Shown here piece by piece: positions 19,501 through 30,856 of a DNA stretch of 64,000 nucleotides. Below the pieces are notes generated by a model. That model was not told the origin of the DNA. It did not search any database and saw only the letters and a list, made by a program, of their open reading frames with translations. Origin of the DNA: CAWAND01 sp963727915 (lineage in GTDB: Bacteria > Chloroflexota > Anaerolineae > Anaerolineales > E44-bin32); contig CAVSID010000001.1 in assembly GCA_963727915.1 (NCBI GenBank), positions 248,001 through 312,000 on the forward strand. The letters are read 5' to 3'. A program made the position numbers and the translations under genes. Within the stretch, counting starts at the first letter, position 1, and each line of letters opens with the position of its first letter.

Positions 19501-20210
19501 AGCTCGATAGCCGATCCGGGCTCGATCAGATCCTCGTAGAGCCTGGTCGTCTCCGCGGACGGTTCGACCTCCAGCTCTTCTCGCAGAATTGTTCTGCACC
19601 GCTCATAGGTAGCCACGATCTTTGCCGAGTCTCCCAAGGCTCGATAGGCAGTCATGAGCGATCGAAAGGCCGACTCCGGCACGTCCCCTTGCGCGATCCA
19701 TCGTTCGGACCACTCAACGGCAGCCGCCCAACGCCCAGAGTCAAGCTGAAGGGCAATCAGCCGCTCGACCTTGCGGTCGTAGACAGCTCTCAGTCGTTCG
19801 CGCTCGAGTTCGACCCAGTCCTCATAGAAGCCCGGCAGAAGCTCGCCCTGGTAAAGTTGGACGGCCGTCAGCACAGCCTCCAGGGTGTCATCGTCGGAAG
19901 ACGCTTCGAATTCGACGACATCGACCCACAGGTCTGCGTCTGGATTGATCGAAATGCTGAGCTTGTCGGCCAGGAACACATCCTTGCCCACGCTCTCACC
20001 TAGGCGCCAAAGCGCGTGTCGAAGGTTGCTTCTGGCATTGGATTCGTCCGAATCCGGCCACAGCATGCCGGCCAGTTTCTCTCGCCGGTGCTGCAGATCC
20101 GGATGGAAGCACAAATAGGCAAATAGGTTTTGTGCTGGGCGCGAGGCAATGTCGATGGTCCGACCATCGAATTGGACATCGAATTGCCCTAGGATGCGAA
20201 GTTCCAGCAT
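16520..20210 (-). CDS. SARP/BTAD-type transcriptional regulator with ATPase and TPR-like domains
   Basis: About 1,230 residues. Residues 1-90 (LELRILGQFDVQFDGRTID, then NLRHALWRLGE) form the OmpR-like winged-helix DNA-binding domain of SARP regulators. Residues 95-245 are the bacterial transcriptional activation domain (GELLPGFYEDWVELERERLR). A STAND/AAA-type ATPase follows with Walker A GEAGSGKTTLA and Walker B LLIVLDDLHWIDPSS. The last 600 residues are helical, TPR-like repeats. This is the AfsR/MalT-like plan: effector binding to the repeats drives ATP-dependent activation. The frame breaks near 19100, between EVLGCLLEELNVDDRQW and TTQWVRERVMAF. The ligand and targets are unknown. Confidence 0.88.
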
Positions 20211-20286
20211 CTGTTGTGCTGGGATCCGGCCTTTCTTCGCTGGTCAGCAATGGGATAGGTACCGGGGTTACGGTCCGGCCCCCGGA

Positions 20287-20315
20287 AGTATAGCATCAAC
20301 CAGGATGGCTACCAA
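20287..20315 (-). promoter_or_regulatory. Probable promoter of the SARP-type regulator
   Basis: On the minus strand TTGGTA (20310-20315) and TATACT (20287-20292) are 17 bases apart. They lie 77 bases upstream of the regulator's ATG at 20210. Confidence 0.6.
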
Positions 20316-20380
20316 CGCGGCCAAGGCCGATGCTGGCTCCGTCAGTGTGCAAAGCTGCTTTGGGACCGGACGGTGGCAGA

Positions 20381-20671
20381 TCAGAAGCGGATATTGAAGC
20401 CCGAGAAATCATTGGTTGGCGCCTGCCACGTGACGTCGACGTTGTCGACGCTGGCCGCTGGAGGGCCCGTGTGGCACCAGGCGATCATCGACTCGATATC
20501 GGTCTTGGTTCCCTCGAAGACCGCCTCGACTTTGCCATCCGGTCGGTTGCGAACCCAGCCTTTCACTCGAAGTTGCTGCGCCACCCGGGCCGTAGCATAT
20601 CTGAAGCTCACGCCTTGGACACGGCCGCTGACGACCACTTGCGCCCTTCCAGATTCGGCCTCTTGTTCCAT
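20381..20671 (-). CDS. acyP: Acylphosphatase
   Basis: A 96-residue protein that hydrolyses carboxyl-phosphate bonds such as acetyl phosphate and carbamoyl phosphate. The signature GRVQGVSFRYATARVA carries the phosphate-binding Arg at residue 24. GWVRNRPDGKVEAVFEG carries the catalytic Asn at residue 42. The C-terminus FSGFNIRF is the expected family end. It is intact and lies between the nuo terminator and the SARP-type regulator. Confidence 0.95.
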   Translation of the reverse strand: MEQEAESGRAQVVVSGRVQGVSFRYATARVAQQLRVKGWVRNRPDGKVEAVFEGTKTDIESMIAWCHTGPPAASVDNVDVTWQAPTNDFSGFNIRF

Positions 20672-20741
20672 TACTTAATCTCTCTTGCCTCCCAGATGCA
20701 TTCCATATCCTAGCCGAACCCGCGCAAGCCTTCAAATCGAA

Positions 20742-20765
20742 GCAGGCACCCAGTTGGGTGCCTGC
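20742..20765 (-). terminator. Terminator hairpin at the end of the nuo operon
   Basis: Perfect 10-bp stem (20742-20751 with 20756-20765) and a four-base loop, 32 bases after the nuoN stop on the minus strand. The T-run that follows is weak (TTCGATTT), so some readthrough into acyP is possible. Confidence 0.75.
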
Positions 20766-20796
20766 CTTGTCCTCGAAAAGGGAAAATCAGCCGTAA

Positions 20797-22248
20797 TCAG
20801 CCGAACATCATGAGCACGGAGCGCGACGCCAGGTTAAAAAGGGGTCCCGGCAATATACCGAGCAAGAGCGTGGCCGCCGCCATGAGGCCCACAGCCCCTT
20901 TCAACCAGAGATCCGAACTTGGTTGAACGTCCCCCCGCCTCATATACATCACGACCACGACACGCAAGTAGTAGTATGCGGAAACCAGAGAGGTCAGGAC
21001 TCCGATCAGGGCCAGGCCAATCAGGTTGGCCTGCACAGCGGTTTGGAACAGGTAGTACTTGCCCACGAACCCGAGCGTCGGTGGTACACCGATCAGGGAA
21101 AACATGAAGACAGCCATGGCGAAGGCAAACAGGGGGTGCCGGGATGCCAGCCCGGCAAAATCGTCGATCGCACCGCCCTCGCCGTCGCGCTTCTCCACCG
21201 CCAACACCACGCCCCATGCGCCCAGATTGGTTGCCATATAGGCAAACAGGTAGAACAGCGCCGAGCTCACAGCTGATGATTCCAGGCCGCCCTGCATGGC
21301 AGCCGGCAGAACCATCAAGATGTAGCCCGCGTGGGCGATGCTGGAATAGGCCAGCATGCGTTTGATGTTGCTCTGCGCGACTGCAGCGACATTGCCCCAG
21401 ATCATTGTCAACGCTGAAAGCCCAATCAGCACCGGGGCCCAGGAGGCTGATAGCGCAGGGAAACCGACGACGAAGAACCTGAGCAGGGCTGCAAAGCCGC
21501 CGGCCTTGGCACCCACCGTCATGAAGGCGACAATCGATGACGGTGCGCCTTGGTAGACATCCGGGGTCCACATGTGGAAGGGGACCGCCGCCACTTTGAA
21601 CGCCAATCCGACCAGGATGAGCGCTACGCCGCCCAACATCAATCCATGCGGGTAGCCTCCCGACTCAAGAATCGTGGCCAAGCCATCCAGGCGAGTGGTT
21701 TGGGCGGCCCCGTAGACCAGCGCGATTCCGTACAGGACGAAGCCGGACGAGAAGGCGCCCAACAAGAAGTACTTCATGGCTGATTCTTCGGACTCCGGAG
21801 CCGGTCGTCGCGAATCCCGACAGAATGTAGAGCGGGAAGGACAGCAGTCTCCAGTGCCAAGAAGACGATGATAAGATCGCCGGCCATCGCCATGAGCATC
21901 ATTCCGCTCACGGTGAACATCAGCAGAGTGTAGTACTCCCCCTTGTCGAGACCCATGCCGCTTCAGATAGTCGTAGGCGAGGGCGATTCCGAGCGATGGC
22001 CGTCAGAAGAAAGACGACTTGCAGGAAGGAGCCAAAGGTGTCTTGGATCAACATTCCCTTCGAACAGTTCGGCCTGACCACCGAACTGAAGGAGCACAAC
22101 GACGAGACGCAGTGATCATCCCCAAAGCCGCCAACAACGGCGTGATCCAGCGGCGGCGTGAGACGAACAGATCAAGGCCCAAGAGAACAGTGCCCCAGCC
22201 GGCAACGATGATCAAGGGAGCGCTGTGAAGGATCGATTGCGAGATCAT
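20797..22248 (-). CDS. nuoN: NADH-quinone oxidoreductase subunit N
   Basis: Antiporter-like membrane subunit of complex I, one of three proton-channel subunits. The C-terminal two thirds are clean: GLAFKVAAVPFHMWTPDVYQ, then PSSIVAFMTVGAKAGGFAAL and NIKRMLAYSSIAHAGYIL, the conserved lysine-bearing segments. The N-terminal third is scattered over three frames with breaks near 22110, 21980-22070 and 21830. The start is ATG 22248 (or TTG 22251), overlapping the nuoM stop. About 483 residues in total. Confidence 0.92.
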
Positions 22249-23736
22249 CAATAAGCCGCCTGCAGCGTGGCTGCCAGATGATTGACCGTGGGCGCGATCA
22301 AGTGAAAGAAAGGCTTGGGATAGAGCCCGATCCAGAAGATCAGCACCAGCAGGGGCACCAGGCTCGCAATCTCACGCCAATTCAGGTCCTTGAGGTTCGC
22401 ATTCTCCTCTTCTGGTCACCGGCCCAAGGAAGGTCTTCTGGAACATCGTCAGGAGATAGATGGCGGCCAAGAATGACACCCAGCACGCCAATAACGGCAT
22501 ACCAGGGCGATCCCAGTACGGTCGAGTGGAAGGCGCCGAGCAGGATTGTGAATTCTCCCACAAACCCATTCAGCCCAGGCAGTCCAATCGACGAAAGCGT
22601 CACAATCAGCGTCAGGCTGGCGTAGATGGGCATTACCTTCCACAGACCGCCAAAGTGCTCCATCAGCCTGGTGTGCCTTCTTTCGTAGATCAGGCCCACC
22701 AGCAGGAACAACGCACCCGTGCTTACGCCGTGATTGACCATCTGCAGAATGGCTCCCTGAATGCCCTCCGTATTCAAGGCAAACAGGCCCAGAACAATGA
22801 AGCCCATATGGCTGATCGAAGAATAGGCCACAAGTCGCTTCATGTCGGGCTGCGGGAACGAAACGATCGCCCCGTAGATAATCCCAACGACCGCCAGGGC
22901 CGCCACCCAAGGCGCCAGGCGCACTGTGGCCTGAGGGAAGAGCGACAGATTGAAGCGCAGGAAGCCATACGCCCCCATCTTCAGCAGGACCCCGGCCAGG
23001 ATGATCGAACCCGCCGTCGGGCGCCTCGGTGTGCGCATCAGGCAGCCAGGAATGGAATGCCCACATCGGCACCTTGATGGCGAAGGCCACAGCGAAGGCA
23101 AGGAACAACCAGATCTGGATGTTCAAGGGTATCCCGCCGGCTGCCTGGAGCTGGGGCAGGGAAAACGTGCCGCCCCGTATGCCCAGCCAGAGGATGGCGA
23201 GCAACATCAGGATCGAGCCGGACATCGTGTACAGAAAGAACTTGATGGCGGCGTAGATACGGTGGTCACTGCCCCAGACACCGATCAGGAAATACATCGG
23301 CACCAGACTGAATTCCCAGAAGACATAGAAGAGGAACAGGTCCAGCGCCAGAAAGACGCCCATCACGCCCGACCTCCAGCATCAGGAAGAAGAGCATGAA
23401 GGTCTTCACGTCGTCTTCAATGGCGGACCAGGTGGAAAGAATGGCCACGGGGGTCAGAAGGGCGGTCAGGAGCACAAGCAGGATGCTCAAGCCATCTACC
23501 CCCACCTGATAGGCAATGGGAAGCCCCGCAATCTCAATCCAGGGGATGCTGACCGTCAGTCTGGAGATCCGGTCTTGATGGGTCGAAGGCTGCCAGTACC
23601 CCAGCGCCAGGCCAAATGTGATCAGGCTGGCGATAAGCGCCACCCAGCGGATGGCACGCTTTTGATCCGCCCTGAGGAACAGCAGGACGATCATCCCCAA
23701 GACCGGGGAAAAGATGAGCAGGGAAAGTAGATCCAT
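22248..23736 (-). CDS. nuoM: NADH-quinone oxidoreductase subunit M
   Basis: Antiporter-like proton-pumping subunit. Conserved pieces are YQVGVDGLSILLVLLTALLT, FWEFSLVPMYFLIGVWG (with the essential Glu in the fifth helix), KVPMWAFHSWLPDAHTEAP and DMKRLVAYSSISHMGFI. The C-terminus IGLYPKPFFHLIAPTVNHL runs to the TGA at 22248-22250. Breaks lie near 23365, 23020, 22470 and 22400. The start is ATG 23736, after GAGAGG. About 496 residues. Confidence 0.94.
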
Positions 23737-23809
23737 CAATGGGCCTCTCGCGAGTTCCTTGCAGCGTCAATACGTGTCAGATACATGTCCGGTCCCGCGT
23801 CCCAGTGTT

Positions 23810-25907
23810 TTATCCTCCCCCGAAGAGCATGAACACAAGAACACCAGGATGCCCAGCAGAATGGCCAGCGCATAGTTTCGGATGAAGCCGGTCTGAAGCC
23901 TCGAGAGGCGCTGCGCGGCCCCTTTGGCCAGGTCACCCGATGTGATCATGAAGGAATCGACGAACGAGAGGTCGACGATCATTCCAACCAAACCCCGGAC
24001 CGCCTGTTTGCCCCGTCGCGTTCCGACCTGGTCCAACCAATTCGTCCAGAATATGTTGCCGGCGATCTGGGCGTCTTCCCCAACCACCATCAGACTTGCC
24101 AGGCCCTCGTAGCCCCTCACCACCGTAGCGGTATACAGCTCGTCAACCCACCACTTGTGCGACAATGCCGTGAATAGCCCATCCAGGTATGAGCGGAGGG
24201 GATCCTCCGCGCCTTTCGCCATAGGCTTACGACCGTAGATCCACCAGGCCAAAGCCAGCGCCGCGACGGCGATGGAGGTGGAAATCCCGGCAACTTGGAA
24301 GTCGAAACCCGAGATCTCGATCTCAGAGATGGTCAGCTTGAGCCATTCGGCAAGGGCATGGCCGCCGGGAAAATTCAGGGCCCCGCCGAATGCGGCCAGC
24401 AATGCCAGGCCCACCAATGGGAGCGTCATCACCGGTGGATTCTCTATGGCGTCCCTCGCCGAGCTCAGTCCTCGGTTGGCCGCCAAATACCATGAACAGC
24501 TGTCGTCCGATGTAGAAAGCTGTCAGGAATGCGGCAATCGCCAGAAGCACATAGATCACGAAATTGGCGTGAAACGCGTCGAGCAGGATCTCATCCTTCG
24601 AGAAGAAACCCGAGAGCGGCGGCACGCCTGCCAGCGAGAGCCCGGCGATGAGATAGACCCAGAAGGTGATCTTCATCCGAGGCCTGAGTCCCGCCCATGT
24701 TCCGCATGTCCTGGGGGTCGAACGGCTGATTGTGGGCGTGCTCGCCATGGGAGGCTTCATGAGCGTGCTCGACCCCCTGGATGACAGAGCCTGCGCCGAG
24801 GAAGAGCAGTGCCTTAAAGAAAGCATGTGTCACAAGATGGAACAGGCCAGCGACATACCCGCCCAGAGCGACGGCCGCCAGCATGAAGCCCAACTGGCTA
24901 ATGGTGGAGTAGGCGAGCACCTTCTTGATATCAAACTGGGCTACTGCGATCGTCGCCGAGAACAAGGCCGTCAGCGCCCCGATAAACGCCGCCGTATTGG
25001 CACTCACCGGCGCCAAGCGCGAACAGCACGTGGTTCCTGGCTACCAGGTAGATGCCGGCCGTCACCATCGTGGCGGCATGGATCAGCGCTGACACAGGCG
25101 TTGGGCCGGCCATGGCATCCGGGAGCCACACAAACAACGGGAGTTGAGCGGACTTTCCCGCTACGCCCAAGAGAAGCAGCAGCGTGATGAGCGTCACGGG
25201 GCCCGACAGCGGCGGGCCCCATCGATTTGGCTTGATGGAAGACAGTGTCGAACTGGAGGCTTCCAAAAGTCCAGAAAGTGACGAACATGGCCAGCAGGAA
25301 TCCGACGTCGCCGATTCGGTTGACGACAAAGGCTTTCTTCCCGGCGATGGCGTTGCCCAGACCCTCGAGGCCCCCCTCAAACCAGAAGCTGATGAGCAGG
25401 TAAGAACATAGGCCCACACCTTCCCATCCGACAAACATCATCAAATAGCTGTCGGCCGTCACCAACACCATCATCAGGGCCACAAAGAGATTGAAGTAGA
25501 CAAAGAAGCGGCGATAGCGCTTGGGATCGCCCTTGAAGCGTACGTCGGCGTGCATGTACCCGATGGCATAGACATGGATCAGGGCACTGACCCCGCTTAC
25601 CATCAGCATCATCATGACAGACAGACTGTCGACCTTCAATGCCCAATGGATATTCAGGCTGCCCACGGAGATCCATGTGGCCACCATCACGTCCCGACCT
25701 GCCGGGTCTGCCTGAACCGCCAGGAACTGAAGCACGGCGATAACGAAGGCCATCCCGACGGCAGCGCTGGCGATCCACCCCACCAGCACGCTCGGGTATC
25801 CTGCTCCCGATCAGGAGGTTGATGATCAAACCCAGCAACGGGAACCCGATTACCCAGGGCGCCAGGCCGAACCAACCAGCTGCGCCTGCAAGTTGACTCA
25901 TGGCCAT
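23810..25907 (-). CDS. nuoL: NADH-quinone oxidoreductase subunit L
   Basis: Largest antiporter-like subunit of complex I, with the long lateral helix. Family segments in order are WALKVDSLSVMMMLMVSGVS, MFVGWEGVGLCSYLLI, GKSAQLPLFVWLPDAM, FDIKKVLAYSTISQLGFM and SGFFSKDEIL. At least six frame breaks lie near 25800, 25220, 25015, 24680, 24480 and 23840. The last shift restores the end VFMLFGGG and TAA at 23810, instead of the Cys/Ser-rich readthrough. About 699 residues. A 73-base gap separates it from nuoM, unlike the overlaps elsewhere in the operon. Confidence 0.94.
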
Positions 25908-25926
25908 GAACTACTCCGTATCGGCC

Positions 25927-26232
25927 TCACCCATGAAGTGAGCTGATTTCATCGATGTCGATGGTGCCACGAGACCGATGGATGGCAACAATAAGGGCCA
26001 GGCCGACGGCTACCTCGGCCGCCGCCACGGCGATCACGAAGAAGACGATCACCTGGCCTGCCATGGAACCCGCTTCCCGGGCGAAGGCGATGAACGCGAG
26101 ATTGGCGGCGTTGAGCATCAGCTCGATGGCCATGAAGATCACAATTGCGTTGCGCCGGATCAGGACACCGGTCACACCCAGGGCGAACAGGACCGCCGAA
26201 AGGCCGATCACGTACACGGTCGGTACATTCAT
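25927..26232 (-). CDS. nuoK: NADH-quinone oxidoreductase subunit K
   Basis: A 101-residue, three-helix MrpC-like subunit. RRNAIVIFMAIELMLNAANL carries the conserved glutamate of helix 2, and VFFVIAVAAAEVAVGLALIV the second conserved glutamate. It is intact, and its ATG at 26232 overlaps the nuoJ stop by four bases. Confidence 0.96.
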   Translation of the reverse strand: MNVPTVYVIGLSAVLFALGVTGVLIRRNAIVIFMAIELMLNAANLAFIAFAREAGSMAGQVIVFFVIAVAAAEVAVGLALIVAIHRSRGTIDIDEISSLHG

Positions 26233-26754
26233 TCAGAGCTCTTTCGTTTGAAGTCGGAAAGGAAGATTGCGCCGACCATTGCCACCAAGAGCAGGATGGA
26301 AGTGATTTCAAACGGCACCAGGTACTGGTTGAACAACACCTCCCCTACCTGGGCCGGGCTCCCGAATCCAGACTGAAGCTGCTGAAGGAGCGCGGTGCCG
26401 GATCCGGGTTCGCTCAAAATGGCGTACCCCAAAGTCCCAGCCAAGATCACCGCCAGGACCACGGCCGACGGCGCCTGCCACTTGAGTCTCGAACTCCGTC
26501 CTTGTTTTTTCCAGGCCAAGCAACATGATCACGAACAGGAAAAGGACCATGATTGCGCCGGCATAGACCGTGATCTGAATCAAGGCGATGAACGGAGCAT
26601 GGAGCAGAAGAAACAGCACCGCAATGACCAGGAAGTTGATGACCAAGAACAGGGCCGAGTACAAAGCGTGCCGACTGGCCAGTGTCATGACGGCTGAAGC
26701 AACGGCCAGGGTCGCCAGGAGGCCGAATACGACCAGACTTGACGTCGGGGTCAT
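26229..26754 (-). CDS. nuoJ: NADH-quinone oxidoreductase subunit J
   Basis: Five-helix membrane subunit next to nuoK and nuoA in the complex. SALFLVINFLVIAVLFLLLH and QITVYAGAIMVLFLFVIMLL are the conserved helices 2 and 3, including the pi-bulge region. The C-terminal part (LNQYLVPFEI-type segment VLFNQYLVPFEITSILLLVA) is in another frame; the break is near 26485. About 174 residues. The start is ATG 26754. Confidence 0.94.
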
Positions 26755-26819
26755 CCGATACTCTCAGTCTGAGAAGCGCCAATTCCTGCAGTCGAAGATC
26801 CCCACTTGAATTGGCGGGC

Positions 26820-27323
26820 TCATTTGGGGTTCTCCATTTCGGGGATCGGCTTGTCGAAGCGACCCGGTTCGGTGATCTGGGGAGTCGGCTGCCCGCCGTC
26901 AGGCACAGACTGAAGCAATCTCTCCTTGGTGTAGATCGAGTCCCTGCGGGTAGTGAACGACAGCTCGTAGTTGTGCTCCAGGACAATGGCCTCAGTGGGG
27001 CAGGCATCCTCACAGTAGCCACAGAAGATGCACCGAAGCATGTTGATTTCATAAGTGCTGGCGTAGCGTTCCCCCGGCGAGAATCGCTCTTGATCGGTGT
27101 TCTCGGAAGCTTCAACGAAGATGGCATCCGCCGGACAGGCCGCTGCGCAAAGGGCACAACCGATACACTTCTCCAGCCCGTTGGCATATCGCTTGAGCTC
27201 ATGCCGGCCTTTGAAGCGTTCGCGAACTGGGCGCTTGATCTCCGGATATTGGTAGGTCACCGGAGCGGTGAACATGTTCCGAAGCGTGGTCCACATGCCG
27301 CGCAGGATTTCGAGAGGGTTCAC
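26820..27323 (-). CDS. nuoI: NADH-quinone oxidoreductase subunit I (two 4Fe-4S clusters)
   Basis: Peripheral-arm ferredoxin-like subunit carrying clusters N6a and N6b. Both motifs are intact: CIGCALCAAACP and CIFCGYCEDACP, with CP at each end supplying the crossed fourth ligands. 167 residues. The frame is open further upstream, but the start is taken as GTG 27323, which overlaps the nuoH TGA and has GGAGGT nine bases upstream. Confidence 0.96.
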   Translation of the reverse strand: MNPLEILRGMWTTLRNMFTAPVTYQYPEIKRPVRERFKGRHELKRYANGLEKCIGCALCAAACPADAIFVEASENTDQERFSPGERYASTYEINMLRCIFCGYCEDACPTEAIVLEHNYELSFTTRRDSIYTKERLLQSVPDGGQPTPQITEPGRFDKPIPEMENPK

Positions 27324-28342
27324 GACCCAATACCTCCCCACAAGACGACGTAGATCGCTGTACCGGCTACGTTCAGCAGGGATACCGGCAAAAGTACCTT
27401 CCAACCTAGAGCCATCAGGCGATCGTAGCGCAGACGCGGGAGTGTTGCCCGGATCCAGATCATGATGAACAGCAGGACGATGATCTTGATCAGGAAGTAG
27501 ACTGGGCCGAGCGCTGGGAATTGGGACACATACGGACCCCAGTAGCCACCGAAGAAGAAGACCACTGTGATGCCGCTCACGGCGATCATCTTGATGTATT
27601 CGGCCATAAAGAACAGGGCGAACTTCATGCCCGAATATTCAACGTGATAGCCGGCCACCAGCTCCTGCTCCGCCTCGGGCTCGTCAAACGGTGCCCGATT
27701 GATCTCGGCGATGAAGGCGATGAACAGAACGAGCAGGGCCAGCGGCTGTCGGAAGACAAACCAATCCCAGAAGTTCTTCTGAGCAGCTACGATGGCGGCC
27801 AGGCTCATTGAGTTGGCCAGCAGGACCGGAACCACGAACGACAATCCGAGCGCCAGTTCGTAGCTGACCATTTGCGCCGCCGACCTTAGTCCGCCAAGCA
27901 GAGCGTATTTGTTGCCCGATGACCAGCCCGCCAACGTAATGCCATAGACCGCAATCGAACTCACGGCCAGGATGTACAGTGCGCCGACGTTGATATCGTC
28001 TGCGATTCCCAATGGGATGGTCAGACCAAACAGATCAATGGGCGGTCCAAAAGGCACAACCGCCATGATGATCAGTGCCGGAATCACAGTCAACACGGGG
28101 GCCACGATGAACAGGACCTTGTCGGCCATCGCCGGGATGAGCTCTTCCTTGAAGATCAATTTGATCCCGTCGGCGGCCGGCTGAAGCAGACCCCATGGAC
28201 CGACCCGGTTGGGTCCGATCCGGCTCTGAATGCGCGCCAGGGCCCGCCGTTCGAAGAGCGTCACATAGGCAAAACCGACGACCAAGAAGGCGATCAGCAC
28301 GACGGATTTGACGACGGCCTCGATGATGGCTACCCAGTTCAT
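27320..28342 (-). CDS. nuoH: NADH-quinone oxidoreductase subunit H
   Basis: Membrane subunit that helps form the quinone-binding chamber. 340 residues, intact. Conserved loops are ERRALARIQSRIGPNRVGPW, KLIFKEELIPA, and PFDEPEAEQELVAGYHVEYS with the acidic residues facing the quinone cavity. The start is ATG 28342, overlapping the nuoG stop as ATGA. An apparent read-through from nuoG is explained by a frame error inside nuoG. Confidence 0.97.
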   Translation of the reverse strand: MNWVAIIEAVVKSVVLIAFLVVGFAYVTLFERRALARIQSRIGPNRVGPWGLLQPAADGIKLIFKEELIPAMADKVLFIVAPVLTVIPALIIMAVVPFGPPIDLFGLTIPLGIADDINVGALYILAVSSIAVYGITLAGWSSGNKYALLGGLRSAAQMVSYELALGLSFVVPVLLANSMSLAAIVAAQKNFWDWFVFRQPLALLVLFIAFIAEINRAPFDEPEAEQELVAGYHVEYSGMKFALFFMAEYIKMIAVSGITVVFFFGGYWGPYVSQFPALGPVYFLIKIIVLLFIMIWIRATLPRLRYDRLMALGWKVLLPVSLLNVAGTAIYVVLWGGIGS

Positions 28343-30856
28343 TCGGTCTGCTTTTCTCGCACAGGCTGGATCTTGGCCAGCCTGGGTTCGACGGCGGGCA
28401 CGCCGATCGACCGAGGCAACAGTGCCACACCTTCTGGGACGGAATCGAGCACCACAACTTCGATCTTGTGAACGCTTCCGTTCATTTCGATCACGGCCTC
28501 GGCTCCGTTTTGAAGGCCAAGGCGAGACAGCCTCCTTCGGATTGAGTTCGACGTGGCGTGATTGCAGGCGGTTGGTCAGCATATCGGATGGCACGACGGT
28601 GGTGCCCATATCGAGCAACCGATCTACCGGGACAAGCAGGATTTGGTGATCGGCCAGTGTTGGCGGCGTCGACCTCCAGTCAACCTTGGGCGCCTTGCCT
28701 GCCTTCTGGCGATGATCCAGCTGAACCCCCAGCCCCTGGCGGTTGTCGTAGGACGTGCCGCCGAAGTACAGGTCGTCGCCCCCAACGGGCGGCCACTGCG
28801 TCTCGAATTCGGCCAGCGATTGATAGGTCAGATCCTTGTAGGCCGGGACTTTGGCCGCGAGCTCGGCAAACAGGGTGGCGACGGTCTTGGCGTCGAAGAC
28901 CAAGCCCGCCTCACGCCCAACCTGGCTGATGATTTGCCAGTCCGGTCGGGCATCCCCCATCGCAGGCAGAGGCGTGTAAGAGCGCTGAACCCGGCGCTCA
29001 CCGGTTGTATAGGTCCCATCCCGCTCGACAAATGCTTGGGCGGGGAGGACCACATCGGCCCCTCGAGCCGTCTCGGTCATGAACAAATCTTGCACCATGA
29101 CAAAGGGTGCCTTGTTCAGCTGTTCCTCGAGTTTGGGATCATCGTCCACGGGATCGCTGGCCAGCAAGTAGATCGCCTTGGCGCCATCCAAAGCTTCGGC
29201 CATGCCCTGCACCGACGGCCGCAACCCTATGTCCCACGCGCCCTGGGTGTTGTTGTGAGGCCAGACAGGGATCAGCCCGTTGTTGGGGGTCTGTACATGC
29301 CCGGAGCCTATCAAGAGCGCAGCACAGGCTTCCGCCAGTGCCTGGCTGCCCGCCGGGGTCAATCCTTCCCGGCCGTAGAAGATCAGAAGGTTCTTGGCCG
29401 ACGCCAGGATCTTGGCCGCTGACTTCAAATTTCCGCCAGCGTCCCCCGGTGAATTGATCGCTTCTGCCAGAGACGAAACGACGGCTGGTGCCTCACCATA
29501 ATCACAGGCCACCCTTGCCTTGGCAAATCTATCCAACCGGGTTTCCCGAGGGTTGAAAAGAACAAGGTCGGCGCCGCGTTCGCACGCCTGCTTGACCCGG
29601 AGCCACCAGATGGGCGCTTCTTCATGCAGGTCGGAGGCGACCACCAGGATGGCGTCGCCGTGGCCCAACTCGCGGAGGTTGGTGCCCGGGCCAACGCCGA
29701 CCTGCTGAACCCAATCCCCTCCGCCCATCGAGTCGGCCAGGAGCGCCTTACCCCCCAATCCATCGATCAACTTCTTGAAGGCAAACAGAGTCCTCGTTAC
29801 TCACCCTACCGCCTGCAACGCCGACCAGACCGTCACCGGCCTTCTTAATCGCCTTCGCCACCACTTTCATGGCTTCATCCCAAGTGCAATCAACCCATTC
29901 ACCGTCTTGACGCAGTTTGGGAGAAGTCAACCGATGAGGGCTGCGAGTGAAATGGTGGGCAAACCGACCCTTGTCACAGATCCAGATCTCATTGACCGCC
30001 TCATTATGCCGCGGCATGATGCGCTGGATGGATACTCGGCCGTCTTGGTCCGGTTGGCGGCGTGTGTTCACCGTGAGATTGCATCCCACAGGGCAGTGAG
30101 GGCAGATTGATGCCGCCTGGTTGAGCTCCCATGGGCGGGCCTCGAAGCGGAAGTCAGACGTGGTGAGGGCCCCAACCGGGCAGATGTCAGTTGTGTTGCC
30201 GGAAAAGTATGAGTCGAAGCCGGGGTCGGAATAAGTCGCAATTTGCAGACTGCGCCCCCGCTGTTCGAACCCAATAACTGGGTCGTCCGCAATCTCCTCC
30301 TGGAACCGAATACATCTCCCGCACTGGATACAGCGTTCACGATCCAGGAAGATCAGGTCGCCCAGAGGCACGTGCTTGGCGAGGTGCATCTTCTCGTCGT
30401 ACAGGAAGCGGCTCTTCCCTGAACCGAAATCCATGGTCAGTTCTTGCAGGGGGCACTCACCCCCCTTGTCGCACACGGGGCAGTCCAGCGGGTGGGAGGT
30501 GAGCAGGTATTCGACGATCTGTTTCTGGCCCTGCAGGGCCTTCTCCGACGACGTATGGACCACCCATCCGTCATCCACGGGCGTTGTGCATGCGGTTTCG
30601 AGCTTCGGTCCAAACTCAATGATCGGTTTGCCGGCCTCGTCGGTCATGACCTCGCCGGATCTGGCGGTCCTTCTTCGGCCTGCCGATTTCCACCAGGCAC
30701 ATGCGGCACATGCCGACGGGGTCGAGCTTGGGATGATAGCAGAAACACTGGGATGTAGATCCCCGCTTGCTTGGCGGCGTCGACCAGAAGTGTTCCCGCT
30801 GGCACGGTTACTTCGAGACCTTGGATCGTCAGGGTGACCATCTTCTCGGCCATCAT
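28339..30856 (-). CDS. nuoG: NADH-quinone oxidoreductase subunit G (Fe-S, molybdopterin-like fold)
   Basis: Largest peripheral-arm subunit, about 838 residues. The N-terminal ferredoxin part has KAAGIYIPVFCYHPKL-type [2Fe-2S] residues around 30745, where the frame breaks. It is followed by the His-cluster region CPVCDKGGECPLQEL, two 4Fe-4S motifs (RCIQCGRCIRFQEE, DICPVGAL) and CPHCPVGCNL. The long C-terminal part resembles molybdopterin oxidoreductases without obvious catalytic residues. Other breaks are near 29785 and 28525. After the last, the true end reads IEMNGSVHKIEVVVLDSVPE to REKQTE and TGA 28339. The start is ATG 30856, overlapping the nuoF stop. Confidence 0.94.

Noticed and set aside
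20797..26754. nuoJ, nuoL, nuoM and nuoN as pseudogenes marking loss of complex I function
   Set aside because: All conserved helices and charged residues are preserved between the breaks, and nuoA, B, C, E, H, I and K are intact. Decay would also show substitutions and internal stops.
27320..29770. One continuous frame joining the C-terminal half of nuoG to nuoH, suggesting a gene fusion
   Set aside because: A shift near 28525 restores the normal nuoG end (REKQTE and TGA) overlapping the nuoH ATG at 28342. The sequence before nuoH in the fused frame is Arg-rich and unlike either family.
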